A DNA stretch of 36,780 nucleotides, from the NCBI GenBank assembly GCA_031268975.1, contig JAIRWM010000055.1, forward strand, positions 1 to 36,780, read 5' to 3'. Each line of letters begins with the position of its first letter. Positions within the stretch are counted from its first letter, which is position 1. Origin of the DNA: Treponema sp. GTDB lineage: Bacteria; Spirochaetota; Spirochaetia; Treponematales; Breznakiellaceae. Below are positions 6,543 to 14,744 of this stretch, piece after piece. The position numbers and the translations under genes are program-made. The notes under the pieces were generated by a model. The model was not told the DNA's origin, made no database searches, and saw nothing but the letters and a program-made list of their open reading frames with translations.

Positions 6543-7418
6543 TCAATGAAAAAGCCTTTTAAACATTTTCCCGAATCCTCCGCTGCCTTTTGGATCGGTC
6601 TTGTCCATCCTCCCCACAATATGCTGAATACACTGCGACGCCCTGCATTTGGGGTCCACTACCATAAACGGTTTCTGCCTGAGAACGCTTCTGGAAACCG
6701 CTTCGTCGTCGTAAATAAAACCAAGATACTCCACCTTGAGATTAAGAAACTGGCCGGTAATACTTATCATTTTATCCGCTACTTTTTTTGCTTCCAGCGC
6801 ATGCTTTACCCGGTTCACAACAAGTTTAAGCCCCATATTGAGGCTGTTGATTTCCGTGGCGATAATTTTGATAATCCCGTAGGCGTCTGTAATGGCGGTG
6901 GGTTCCGGGGTGGTAACAATAACCGCGTCGTCGGCCGCCGCGACAAAGTCGAGCACATTGCTTGAAACCCCCGCGGAAGTATCTATGATGATAATGTCCG
7001 CGGCGGACAGGGTTTCCAGCTCTTCTATAAAATACTGCCGTTCCGCGTCGTTGAGGTTGGCGATTTTCGAAAAGCCCGAAGCCCCGGCGACGATGGAAAT
7101 CCCGTATTCCGTATCGATCATGATTTCCCGCATGGTTTTTTGTTTGCGGATTACATGGTACAGGTTGAATTTGGGGATCATGTTGAGCATGACGTTCACA
7201 TTGGCCAGCCCCAAATCCGCGTCCATGACAACCACTTTTTTTCCCATGCGGGCATAGGCAAGGGCCATGTTCACCGACACGTTTGTTTTGCCGACCCCGC
7301 CCTTGCCGCTGGTGACGGTAATTATCCTGGCTTTTTTGCCTTCTTTTCCGGAAGGCCTTTCAAGGCCGCCGCTTTTCCGGCGCATCATTTCCCTGAGCTT
7401 TTCCGCCTGGTCTTCCAT
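6543..7418 (-). CDS. flhG: FlhG (FleN/YlxH), MinD-like ATPase controlling flagellar number
   Basis: A 291-residue ParA/MinD-family ATPase. Residues 3-9 read DQAEKLR, the N-terminal DQAxxLR motif by which FlhG stimulates the GTPase of FlhF. The deviant Walker A motif is SGKGGVGKTN at about 37-46. DADLGLANVNVML and IIIDTSAG follow in the order expected for switch I and II. A basic amphipathic C-terminus (GFGKMFKRLF) fits membrane binding. FlhG restricts the number of flagella by antagonising FlhF. It is encoded 13 bases after flhF, as usual. AAGGAAGGG precedes the ATG. Nothing is missing. Confidence 0.95.
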   Translation of the reverse strand: MEDQAEKLREMMRRKSGGLERPSGKEGKKARIITVTSGKGGVGKTNVSVNMALAYARMGKKVVVMDADLGLANVNVMLNMIPKFNLYHVIRKQKTMREIMIDTEYGISIVAGASGFSKIANLNDAERQYFIEELETLSAADIIIIDTSAGVSSNVLDFVAAADDAVIVTTPEPTAITDAYGIIKIIATEINSLNMGLKLVVNRVKHALEAKKVADKMISITGQFLNLKVEYLGFIYDDEAVSRSVLRQKPFMVVDPKCRASQCIQHIVGRMDKTDPKGSGGFGKMFKRLFH

Positions 7419-7431
7419 CTGCCCTTCCTTG

Positions 7432-8775
7432 TTATTTTTTTCCGCTTCCTGCGGGAGAATTTTCAGTTCCGGAATCGGGAAAACGTTCGTTTACCGAATC
7501 GGGAAAACGCTTTGAAAGCCGTTCACGGTCGACGGTAAAGCCTTCCAGGTTGAGCAGGAAACGCATAACCGTAGCCCGCTCTATATCGGAAGGAACCGTC
7601 TGACCTGTTGTTATAAAGGAAACGCTTTTCCCTTCTTCCCAAAGCGCACTTATGACGTTTCCGACACGGCCTGTTTCATCGAGCTTTGTAAGTATTATCG
7701 ATTTGTACTTAAAAGGAGCAAACTGTTTAATAATTTCCTTGATGTCGCTTGATTTTGTGGACACGTCAATGCACAGGTATTCCTCCACCCTTGGACCGCA
7801 GGCATCAAGAACCGCCCGCATTTCTCCAAGCTCGGCGTAATTACGGGGGCTTTTGCCTATCGTGTCCACCAGTATATAGTCCACATCCTGACGGTACAGG
7901 GCAATAGCCGTCCTTAGGCCTTCGTAATTTTCCGCCGACGAAACGGGGATTTCCATAATTTCCCCGTATTTTTCAATCTGTTGCTTTCCGCCGATGCGGT
8001 AATTGTCCAGGGTGATAAGCCGCACCGCCTTTTGCCAGTTTCCGTCAACACGTTCACCGTAGAGGGCGGCGAGCTTGGCTATGGTTGTGGTTTTCCCGAC
8101 CCCGGTAGCGCCTATAAGAACGATAATCCGGGGCTTCCTTCGGGGAAGAAGCTTCGCCTGCCGCGCTTCGTCCGGCGGAGATTCCCTTGCGGGGCTTTTG
8201 CCGGCATCGTTTTTTTCCCGGTAAATGGAAATGGTTTCCCCTATCCAGGCGGCTACGGTACGCTGTACCCCTTCGTAGTCGTCAAGATCTTCAAGGGCAA
8301 ATTCCCTGCGTACCTTTTCAATCATCATCTGTATATAGGCCGGGGAAAAATCGTTACAGGCCAAATCTTCCTTAAGCCGTTCAAGGGCGGGATGATCGCG
8401 GCTTTCCGGGACTGTCTGAGCGTCCAGCCGGGTTTCCACCTTTTCCGTTAATTTTCTCACTTCCGAGAGGATGGTAATCAGCGTGGGATCGTTTTTCCCC
8501 GCCGCGGCCAGAACTTTCCGCTTTTCCTCTTCCAGGTTAAACGTCCCCCTGGCGCGGGACACGTCTTCTGTGGTCATCGTTCCGTATCCGGCCACAGTCG
8601 GGCTGTAAGCGCCGTAAGTTCCCGTCATTTCCACTTCTTCATGGCTTCCTATACCGAGTATCCCTCCCTTCCGGACGGTTTTTTGAATCAACACTTTGGC
8701 CCGCTCTCCGTATTTACTGCGGATTTTTTCAAGGCATTCGGAGGGAGTAAGGGCCTGTTCCGTAAAATACGCCAT
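7432..8775 (-). CDS. flhF: FlhF, SRP-type GTPase for flagellar placement
   Basis: A 447-residue GTPase of the SRP54/FtsY group that recruits early basal-body parts to the pole. Residues 1-50 form the N-terminal FlhF part (MAYFTEQALTPSECLEKIRS, then VRKGGILGIGSHEEVEMTGT); 60-215 is a variable helical linker; the NG domain starts near 215. GATGVGKTTT (222-231) is G1. DNYRIGGKQQIEKYGEIM (257-274) is the insertion-box region. DTIGKSPRN (304-312) is G3, with Ile where most homologues have Ala (DTAG). TKLDETGRVGN (363-373) is G4. The C-terminal 30 residues contain a short duplication (RFPDS repeated) matched by a 24-bp direct repeat in the DNA. AAGGAG precedes the ATG. It is followed by flhG. Confidence 0.95.
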   Translation of the reverse strand: MAYFTEQALTPSECLEKIRSKYGERAKVLIQKTVRKGGILGIGSHEEVEMTGTYGAYSPTVAGYGTMTTEDVSRARGTFNLEEEKRKVLAAAGKNDPTLITILSEVRKLTEKVETRLDAQTVPESRDHPALERLKEDLACNDFSPAYIQMMIEKVRREFALEDLDDYEGVQRTVAAWIGETISIYREKNDAGKSPARESPPDEARQAKLLPRRKPRIIVLIGATGVGKTTTIAKLAALYGERVDGNWQKAVRLITLDNYRIGGKQQIEKYGEIMEIPVSSAENYEGLRTAIALYRQDVDYILVDTIGKSPRNYAELGEMRAVLDACGPRVEEYLCIDVSTKSSDIKEIIKQFAPFKYKSIILTKLDETGRVGNVISALWEEGKSVSFITTGQTVPSDIERATVMRFLLNLEGFTVDRERLSKRFPDSVNERFPDSGTENSPAGSGKK

Positions 8776-8784
8776 ATATTCTCC

Positions 8785-10884
8785 TTATGCCGCGTTCTCT
8801 ACTTTTATTTCGCCCACAGCCTCGACGGTGATATCGTTTACGATTTCCGGTACTGAAAGGACGGCAAGTTCCGGCAGTTCCCGGAATGTGGAAGATTTGA
8901 CAAGGAACCGGGCGGCTTCGGAACAAAGCACTACCGGAAGCCAGCCGTTTTCCCGTACCGCCATAACGGCGCGGGAAAGGGCCTTTATCCAGGCGTTTTG
9001 CAGATCCGGCGCCAGCGCGGAAATAATCCCCGAATTTGTTTCCACTTTGCTGTCGATGATCTTTTGTTCAAGCGAATGTTCCACGGTAAGCACCCGCAGC
9101 ACTTTTTCGCTGTCGGAATACTGCAGACAAAGCTGTCTGCCCAGCGCCTGCCGGGCCTTTTCCGTAAGAAACTGTACATCCCGGGTAACGGGGCCATAAT
9201 CCGCCAAAGCTTCGAGAATTGCCGTCATATTCCGTATGGACACCTGTTCCCGAAGCAGGTTCTGTACAACCTTCTGCACTTCTCCCAGGGAAAGGCTCTT
9301 CTGGGCCTCTTCCACAACGGCCGGATAATCTTTTTTAAGCGCTTCCAGGATTTCGGCGGTTTCCTGACGGCCCAGAATTTCCGCCGCGTGACGCCGTATA
9401 ATTTCCGTCAAATGCGTCGCGATAATCGACGGCGGATCAACAACGGTATAACCGGCCCGCTCCGCTTCGTCCCGCCGGTCTTCTCCTACCCATACCGCGG
9501 GAAGCCCGAAAGCGGGCTCCCTGGTTTTTTCGCCGGAAATTTCTTCTTTTACGTTTCCGGGATTGATGCACATATAGTAGCCCATTCGTATCTTGCCCCT
9601 GCCGACATCCACTCCCTTTATTTTCAGGCAGTACTCGGACGGCTCAAGGCGCATATTGTCGATAATCCGTATCATGGGGATCACAAGGCCAAAATCCAGG
9701 GCGGATTCCCGGCGTATCCGCTGTACCCGTTCAAGCAGTTCCGCCCCCTTGTCCTTGTCCACCAGCGGGATAAGGCCGTAGCCCAGTTCCAGCGACAGCG
9801 AATCGAGCGGAACTATCGGGGACATTTCGGCGGCTTTTTCTTTTGGTTTTTCCTTTTCGCGGGCCCGTTCCATATCCGCCTCGAATTCCCGTTTTTTCTT
9901 CCGGCCAAGCCTGAACGCCACGACGCCCAAAAGCAGGGACATGGGAACAAGCACATACCAGGGAAAACCGGGCAGCAGGGCAAAACCCAGCAGCACCGCC
10001 GCGCCTATCCAGTAAATTCTGGCGTCCTGGGAGAATTCGCGGCTGACGTCTTCGCCCAGGGTTCCTTCGGACACGGACCGGGTTACGATAATGCCCGTCG
10101 CCGTGGAAACCAGCAGCGCCGGAACCTGGGAAATAAGTCCGTCGCCTATGGAAAATTTGATATACGTCCCGATGGCGGTACTTATGTCTTCGTTGTGAAT
10201 GGCCGTCCCTATGATAATGCCGCCCAGTATATTGACCACGGTGATAAGTATGCCGACTTTGACATTGCCGGAAATAAACTTGCTGGACCCGTCCATGGCC
10301 CCGTAAAAGTTTACCTCTTTCTGGAGATCGTCTTTCCTCGCGATGGATTCTTCTTCGGTGATGGCCCCGGCGTTAAACGCCGCCTCAATGGCCATTTGTT
10401 TCCCCGGAAGCGCGTCCAGGGTAAAACGGGCGGCTACTTCGGAAATCCGTGTGGAACCTTTTGTAATAACCACGGCCTGAACGGCGATAATGACGATGAA
10501 GATCACAAAGCCCACAACGAGGCCCTCCGTCCCGCCTGACCCCACAACAAACGAGGAAAAAGCCTGTATCATCCGGCCGTTAAACGCTTCGCCCTGGGTA
10601 AGGATAAGCCGGGTGGAAGAAACATTCAGGGCCAGGCCGAAAACCGTCGAAACCAGCAGCACTGTCGGGAACGAAGAAAAGTCCGTGGCCTTTTTTGTAT
10701 ACAGGACGATAAGAAGAATAAGCAGCGCCAGGACAAGGTTCATCGCCATAAGCGCGTCCAGCAGCATCGTCGGCAGGGGGACTATCAGCATAATGATCAC
10801 GGCAATCACGGCGCTGGCTATGGCAAGATCGCTCTTGCTGCCAAAAAGTGAAGTGGTTCCCAAAAGGGATCTTGCGTCAGCCAT
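8785..10884 (-). CDS. flhA: FlhA, export gate protein
   Basis: A 699-residue inner-membrane protein of the flagellar type III export apparatus. The N-terminal half (to about residue 330) carries some eight membrane segments and the conserved FHIPEP cytoplasmic loop (ITKGSTRISEVAARFTLDAL, then PGKQMAIEAAFNAGAI). The C-terminal half is the soluble domain that binds chaperone-substrate complexes (IRIIDNMRLEPSEY, TVVDPPSIIATHLTEIIRRH). Length is typical. GAGAGG lies before the ATG, and the gene starts 14 bases after flhB. It forms the proton-driven gate with FlhB and FliPQR encoded upstream in the same operon. Confidence 0.97.
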   Translation of the reverse strand: MADARSLLGTTSLFGSKSDLAIASAVIAVIIMLIVPLPTMLLDALMAMNLVLALLILLIVLYTKKATDFSSFPTVLLVSTVFGLALNVSSTRLILTQGEAFNGRMIQAFSSFVVGSGGTEGLVVGFVIFIVIIAVQAVVITKGSTRISEVAARFTLDALPGKQMAIEAAFNAGAITEEESIARKDDLQKEVNFYGAMDGSSKFISGNVKVGILITVVNILGGIIIGTAIHNEDISTAIGTYIKFSIGDGLISQVPALLVSTATGIIVTRSVSEGTLGEDVSREFSQDARIYWIGAAVLLGFALLPGFPWYVLVPMSLLLGVVAFRLGRKKKREFEADMERAREKEKPKEKAAEMSPIVPLDSLSLELGYGLIPLVDKDKGAELLERVQRIRRESALDFGLVIPMIRIIDNMRLEPSEYCLKIKGVDVGRGKIRMGYYMCINPGNVKEEISGEKTREPAFGLPAVWVGEDRRDEAERAGYTVVDPPSIIATHLTEIIRRHAAEILGRQETAEILEALKKDYPAVVEEAQKSLSLGEVQKVVQNLLREQVSIRNMTAILEALADYGPVTRDVQFLTEKARQALGRQLCLQYSDSEKVLRVLTVEHSLEQKIIDSKVETNSGIISALAPDLQNAWIKALSRAVMAVRENGWLPVVLCSEAARFLVKSSTFRELPELAVLSVPEIVNDITVEAVGEIKVENAA

Positions 10885-10898
10885 ATTTCATCCTCTCT

Positions 10899-12095
10899 TT
10901 ATGCCCGCAGGCCGTCCGCGGCCCGCCGTTCCTCGTCAATACGCCTGACCTTCGCCAGTATAGCGGCGATGGTTTCCCAATACATGATGGGGACGCTTCG
11001 GCCCACATCCACTTCGGCATACAGGGCCCGGGCAAGCGGCCTGTTTTCCACAATGGGAACTTCATTCTCCTTGGCGATTTCCCTTATTCTAAACGCCAGA
11101 TCGTCGGCGCCCTTGGCGGTAAGCTGGGGCGCGTTCATTGTATCATCGTCGAATTCCAGCGCGACGGCAAAATGCGTCGGATTGGTGATTACCACGTCGG
11201 CCTTCGCGACATTTACCGCCATGTTCCGGCTCATAAATTCCCTCATGCGCCGCTGGATGCGGGAGCGAATCTGGGGATCCCCTTCGTACATTTTCCGTTC
11301 TTCTTTTACTTCTTCCTTTGTCATTTTGAGCGATTCCCGGTACTGCCAGCGCTGGAAAAAAATATCCGGAACGGAAAGCAAAAGCAGCAGCAGCGCGGAA
11401 ATGATCATCAGGCGTATCGCAAGACCGGACACGGTTACAAGGCCAAGCCAAATCCCCGCGGTCCGGAGGCTTGTAAGCTTTTCGATATTTGAACGTATCA
11501 GAATAAACGCCGTTACCCCGATTATTCCCATTTTGATTATGGATTTTACGAAGTTGAACAGTCCTTCCATCGAAAAGAGTGTCTTTTGGAAGTACCGGCC
11601 AAAGTGAGGCACAATTTTTGAAAAGTTGGGCGAAAGCGGCTTTGTCGCGAAAAGAAACCCTGTCTGTACCACATTGGAAAAAATGGCGGCGGCAAACGCG
11701 ACAAGAACAATGGGCAGGGCAAGCCTTGCCACATACGAGAAAAATACCCCGGCGACAAGCCTGTCGCGAACCGGGTCAAGCTCGTTTACTCTAAGGAAGA
11801 AAAAACGTATCATTCCCACGCAGGTCCTCAGAATATAACCGGATAAAAACAGTATCGTTACCGCCGGTAAAAGCAGCCCCAGCGCACCGACAAATTCCTG
11901 GCTTTTCGCGACCCGTCCTTCTTCCCTGGCTTTGCGTATCTTGTACTCGGACGGCTCTTCGGTACGGCCTTCGTCCTCGGCGGCAAACCACTGTAAATCC
12001 ATTACCGGCATACGACGTTTACGCCCTGGCAGATACACCGGCAGGCCGGCGAAACGGCAGAGCGGCGTTTTTACCGACAAAAAACACAGGTTCAC
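10899..12095 (-). CDS. flhB: FlhB, export specificity switch protein
   Basis: A 398-residue export component with four membrane segments (roughly 65-260) and a cytoplasmic domain containing the autocleavage motif NPTH at 305-308 (VVITNPTHFAVALEF). Cleavage there switches export from hook to filament substrates together with FliK. The chosen GTG (12093-12095) overlaps the fliR stop codon by four bases (GTGA), and AGGAGG lies six to seven bases before it, so the start is well supported. This adds about 31 residues before the conserved DLQWFAAEDEGRTEEPS, which begins near the N-terminus in other FlhB proteins. A later ATG (near 12002) would give the usual length but has no visible ribosome site. 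Confidence 0.96.
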   Translation of the reverse strand: MNLCFLSVKTPLCRFAGLPVYLPGRKRRMPVMDLQWFAAEDEGRTEEPSEYKIRKAREEGRVAKSQEFVGALGLLLPAVTILFLSGYILRTCVGMIRFFFLRVNELDPVRDRLVAGVFFSYVARLALPIVLVAFAAAIFSNVVQTGFLFATKPLSPNFSKIVPHFGRYFQKTLFSMEGLFNFVKSIIKMGIIGVTAFILIRSNIEKLTSLRTAGIWLGLVTVSGLAIRLMIISALLLLLLSVPDIFFQRWQYRESLKMTKEEVKEERKMYEGDPQIRSRIQRRMREFMSRNMAVNVAKADVVITNPTHFAVALEFDDDTMNAPQLTAKGADDLAFRIREIAKENEVPIVENRPLARALYAEVDVGRSVPIMYWETIAAILAKVRRIDEERRAADGLRA

Positions 12096-12895
12096 GCGCC
12101 GCCTCCTATTATCCGCCCTATGCGTATGTAAAGATCCTGAACCGCGGAAAAGCCCGTGTCGACGACATTGCCGAATGTTTCCACCATAAAGGGCATGGTT
12201 GCCAGAATCAAAATAAACGCGACGGTTATCGAAACGGGAAAACCTTCGGCAAGAATGTTGATCTGGGGAGCGGCTTTGGAGATAAGGCCCGTCGACAGGG
12301 ATGTTAAAAAAAGCGTCCCCAAAATGGGAAGGGAAATGACCATTGCGTCCAGAAAGAGCCGGGAAAGGCCGGAAAGCAGCATGCCCAGGGCTGTTTCTCT
12401 GCCCTGGACCAGCGAAAGTATGTTTAAAGACTGTACGGAACGCCAGAAACCGCTCTGAAAAAGATGGGTAAAGCCGTTCAGCGTAAGAAACACCAGCATG
12501 GCCACAAGGTTAAGATACTGGCCCATAAGGGGATTTTCTATCTGCGACAGGGGATCGACGGCTTCCGCCATGCTGAACCCCATTTGCAGGGAAAAGAATT
12601 GACCGGCGGCCGCGAAAGTGGAAAAAACGATCGTTACAAAAAAGCCCATAATAATGCCGATAATCGCCTCGCCGATTAAAAGAAAAACAAAGCTTATCGA
12701 AAAAAGCTCAATACCGGCGGCGCTAACCGCCCCCGCTGAAGGAAAGGCCGCGTAAGCGGCGAACCCGGCAAGGGCTACGCGGGAAACCTGGGGATTTGCC
12801 TCCGACGAAAGCAGCGGAGAAGTTTCAATCAGCGCCAGCGCCCGGACCGCCAGGAGAAGAAATAGAGGGGCAAAGGCAAGCATTTCCGAAATCAA
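12092..12895 (-). CDS. fliR: FliR, export gate protein
   Basis: A 267-residue inner-membrane protein with about six hydrophobic segments. Typical stretches include GEAIIGIIMGFFVTIVFSTF and QMGFSMAEAVDP in the middle and a hydrophobic C-terminus. With FliP and FliQ it forms the helical core of the export gate in the MS ring. The TTG at 12893-12895 is taken as start because AAGGAG lies six bases before it; the next in-frame ATG (12881-12883) would be about 18 bases from that site. It begins 21 bases after fliQ and overlaps flhB by four. Confidence 0.95.
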   Translation of the reverse strand: MISEMLAFAPLFLLLAVRALALIETSPLLSSEANPQVSRVALAGFAAYAAFPSAGAVSAAGIELFSISFVFLLIGEAIIGIIMGFFVTIVFSTFAAAGQFFSLQMGFSMAEAVDPLSQIENPLMGQYLNLVAMLVFLTLNGFTHLFQSGFWRSVQSLNILSLVQGRETALGMLLSGLSRLFLDAMVISLPILGTLFLTSLSTGLISKAAPQINILAEGFPVSITVAFILILATMPFMVETFGNVVDTGFSAVQDLYIRIGRIIGGGA

Positions 12896-12916
12896 ACAAA
12901 ACTCCTTACAAAACCG

Positions 12917-13183
12917 CTACCGCATATCCGGAATCATCCGGAAAAGCCGCACGGTATAGTCGCCAAGGGAACTGAACATCCAGCCGCCAAGAAAACCCAG
13001 CACAAGCAGTATCGCTATCATCTTGGGGACAAACGTAAGCGTCTGCTCCTGGATGGATGTAGTAGCCTGAAGTATGGCAATTACAAGACCGACCACCAGC
13101 GCCGTTAAAAGCATCGGGGCGGCCAAAAAGAGCACCTGTAAAATTCCTTCCCGTAAAAGGGACGTCGCTTCTCCCAGTGTCAC
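12917..13183 (-). CDS. fliQ: FliQ, export gate protein
   Basis: An 88-residue protein with two membrane helices (about 17-38 and 52-75), the standard size and layout of FliQ (LREGILQVLFLAAPML, then GLVIAILQATTSIQEQTLTF). Several copies join FliP and FliR in the export gate. The start is GTG (13181-13183) with GAGGTG four bases before it; that ribosome site overlaps the fliP stop region, eight bases upstream, so translation is probably coupled. Confidence 0.96.
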   Translation of the reverse strand: MTLGEATSLLREGILQVLFLAAPMLLTALVVGLVIAILQATTSIQEQTLTFVPKMIAILLVLGFLGGWMFSSLGDYTVRLFRMIPDMR

Positions 13184-13191
13184 GCTTCACC

Positions 13192-14013
13192 TCACAAAAA
13201 CGAACGGACCAGCTGTTCCGTTAAAAGTCCCCAGCCGTCGACCAAAATAAAAAGGATAAGCTTAAACGGCATGGAAATCATCACCGGCGGCAGCATAATC
13301 ATGCCCATGGACATGAGAGCGCTTGCCACTACCATATCTATTATGATAAACGGGATGAACAGCAATATTCCTATTTTGAACGCCACCGTCAACTCGCTTA
13401 AAATAAACGCCGGGACAAGCACGTATGTCGGCACGTCGGCCAGGTTTTGCGGCCGGTCAAGGCCCCGCATCGCCATAAAAAGCCGTATGTTTTCGTAGTT
13501 GCTTCCCATCTGGCTGTACATAAAAATCCGCAGGGGACCTTCCGCTTCACGGTAAGCCTGTTCCACATTTATTTCACCGTCTGCCATGGGCCGGAACGAA
13601 TTGGTGTAAATGGTCTGGAATGTCGGCCACATGATAAATATGGTCAGAAAAAGGCTTATCCCCATAAGCACCTGGTTCGAAGGAACCTGCTGTAAAGACA
13701 GCGCCCTCTTTACAAAATCAAGCACAATGGAAACGCGGAGGAAGCTTGTCATAAGAATGATGATACTCGGCGCCAGTGACAGCACGGTAAGCAGCAGCAG
13801 TAACTGAACGGAAAACGCTACTTCGCTGCCGTTGGCCGGATTGCGGATCGAAAGATCGATAAACGGGATAATTCCGTCTTCCGCGGGAACGGGAAGCGCC
13901 GTCGTACCCTGCGCGGCGCCGGGAGGGAACGCAGTCTGCGCTTCCGAAAAAGACGGTACGCCGAGAAGAAACAGCGCCAAAAGGCCAAAGGCCGGGATTT
14001 TTCCGAAGCTCAT
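13192..14013 (-). CDS. fliP: FliP, export gate protein
   Basis: A 273-residue export gate protein. The ATG at 14011-14013 is chosen because it starts a good signal peptide (MSFGKIPAFGLLALFLLG to about residue 25), lies one base after the fliO stop codon, and has AAGAGG seven bases before it. The frame is open 29 codons further upstream but that part lies within fliO. Conserved FliP stretches follow: LLLLTVLSLAPSIIILMTSF, ALSLQQVPSNQVLMGISLFL and the C-terminal SMGMIMLPPVMISMPFKLI. Membrane helices and length agree with the family. Confidence 0.96.
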   Translation of the reverse strand: MSFGKIPAFGLLALFLLGVPSFSEAQTAFPPGAAQGTTALPVPAEDGIIPFIDLSIRNPANGSEVAFSVQLLLLLTVLSLAPSIIILMTSFLRVSIVLDFVKRALSLQQVPSNQVLMGISLFLTIFIMWPTFQTIYTNSFRPMADGEINVEQAYREAEGPLRIFMYSQMGSNYENIRLFMAMRGLDRPQNLADVPTYVLVPAFILSELTVAFKIGILLFIPFIIIDMVVASALMSMGMIMLPPVMISMPFKLILFILVDGWGLLTEQLVRSFL

Positions 14014-14014
14014 C

Positions 14015-14638
14015 CTAAAACCTCTTGAAACGCTCGCGGCGTTTACGCATATTTTCAATCCGGTCTTCCCTGTCCGTCCGGGATCCCGAAAAACGGCCAA
14101 GCAGTGCCTTAAAACCGGAAATGGGATTTATCTCTTCAGCGATCTTCCCGGAAGATTCAAGAAGCATGGTGTCAATAAGTTCCCTGTCGTTTATGTCCGC
14201 AATATGGCGTATTCCCCCTTCGCCGGATCCGACAAGCCATGCCTTGTCTCCGAGAGACACAACATGAACAAAGCGGCCGCTGCCCAGGTGGGTGGAAGCA
14301 AGTACCTTTATATGGGGATTTTGTTCCACCCTCGGATGTGAAAGGCGGCGGAGAAAAAACATAACCAGATAAATGATGCCGGCGACAAGGGCAAGTACCA
14401 GCACCATACGCAGAACCGCCGGAAAAGAAGGCCCGGCCGCCGCGGCGGGGCTGTCTTCAATGAGATACCCGCGTTCGGCGGCCCGCTGCGGGGGTTCGGC
14501 GCCGGCGTCCAGAGGAAGGCCTCGCTCCGTCACGGCCCCGTCAGGGAGCCCTGTTTCCGTTCCTTGAGAATAGCTGAATTGTGGGCTGAGCAGCGCCGCG
14601 GCCAGTACAGCCAGCGCCGCGAAAAAAAATCGGTTCAG
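14015..14638 (-). CDS. fliO: FliO (treponemal FliZ), export apparatus protein with probable CTG start
   Basis: From the CTG at 14636-14638 the frame encodes 207 residues beginning with a signal peptide (LNRFFFAALAVLAAALL, then SPQFSYSQ). No ATG, GTG or TTG occurs between this CTG and the in-frame TAA five codons before it, while GGGAGGGG sits just upstream at normal spacing. The first conventional start, GTG 14531-14533, would drop the signal peptide and has a poor ribosome site. The mature part has a membrane helix (VLRMVLVLALVAGIIYLVMFF) and a FliO domain (HIKVLASTHLGSGRFVHVVS, then GDKAWLVGSG), and ends in a basic tail. FliO helps assemble the FliP ring. It lies between fliY and fliP, 1 base before fliP, with a 100-base gap upstream that holds a hairpin. 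Confidence 0.85.
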   Translation of the reverse strand: MNRFFFAALAVLAAALLSPQFSYSQGTETGLPDGAVTERGLPLDAGAEPPQRAAERGYLIEDSPAAAAGPSFPAVLRMVLVLALVAGIIYLVMFFLRRLSHPRVEQNPHIKVLASTHLGSGRFVHVVSLGDKAWLVGSGEGGIRHIADINDRELIDTMLLESSGKIAEEINPISGFKALLGRFSGSRTDREDRIENMRKRRERFKRF

Positions 14639-14648
14639 TTTTCCCCTC
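14636..14648 (-). promoter_or_regulatory. Ribosome binding site and CTG start of fliO
   Basis: On the minus strand GGGAGGGG is followed by AAAA and CTG. An in-frame TAA lies five codons before the CTG, so a start here is needed if the signal peptide is made. CTG starts are rare but documented in bacteria. Confidence 0.6.
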
Positions 14649-14697
14649 CCAAGTTAAACTGTCCGGCCACTTTTAATTTATGTGGCTAGAATCTCCC

Positions 14698-14744
14698 GGA
14701 TAAACCGCCGGAGCCGGATTCCCTCCCCGGGGAACGGTTTATCC
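14698..14744 (-). promoter_or_regulatory. Hairpin spanning the fliY stop codon
   Basis: GGATAAACCG (14698-14707) pairs perfectly with CGGTTTATCC (14735-14744). The fliY stop codon (14739-14741) lies in one arm, with a GC-rich 27-base loop. It lies within a 100-base gap in an otherwise tightly packed operon. It could stop part of the transcription, protect upstream mRNA or slow ribosomes; no T-run follows on the minus strand. Confidence 0.55.

Noticed and set aside
8998-10539. 513-codon frame (+) opposite flhA
   Set aside because: flhA is unmistakable on the minus strand; this frame has no family features and is a codon-bias shadow.
13192-14100. Longer FliP start (14100)
   Set aside because: It lies inside fliO and would hide a good signal peptide that begins at the ATG 14013 with its own ribosome site.
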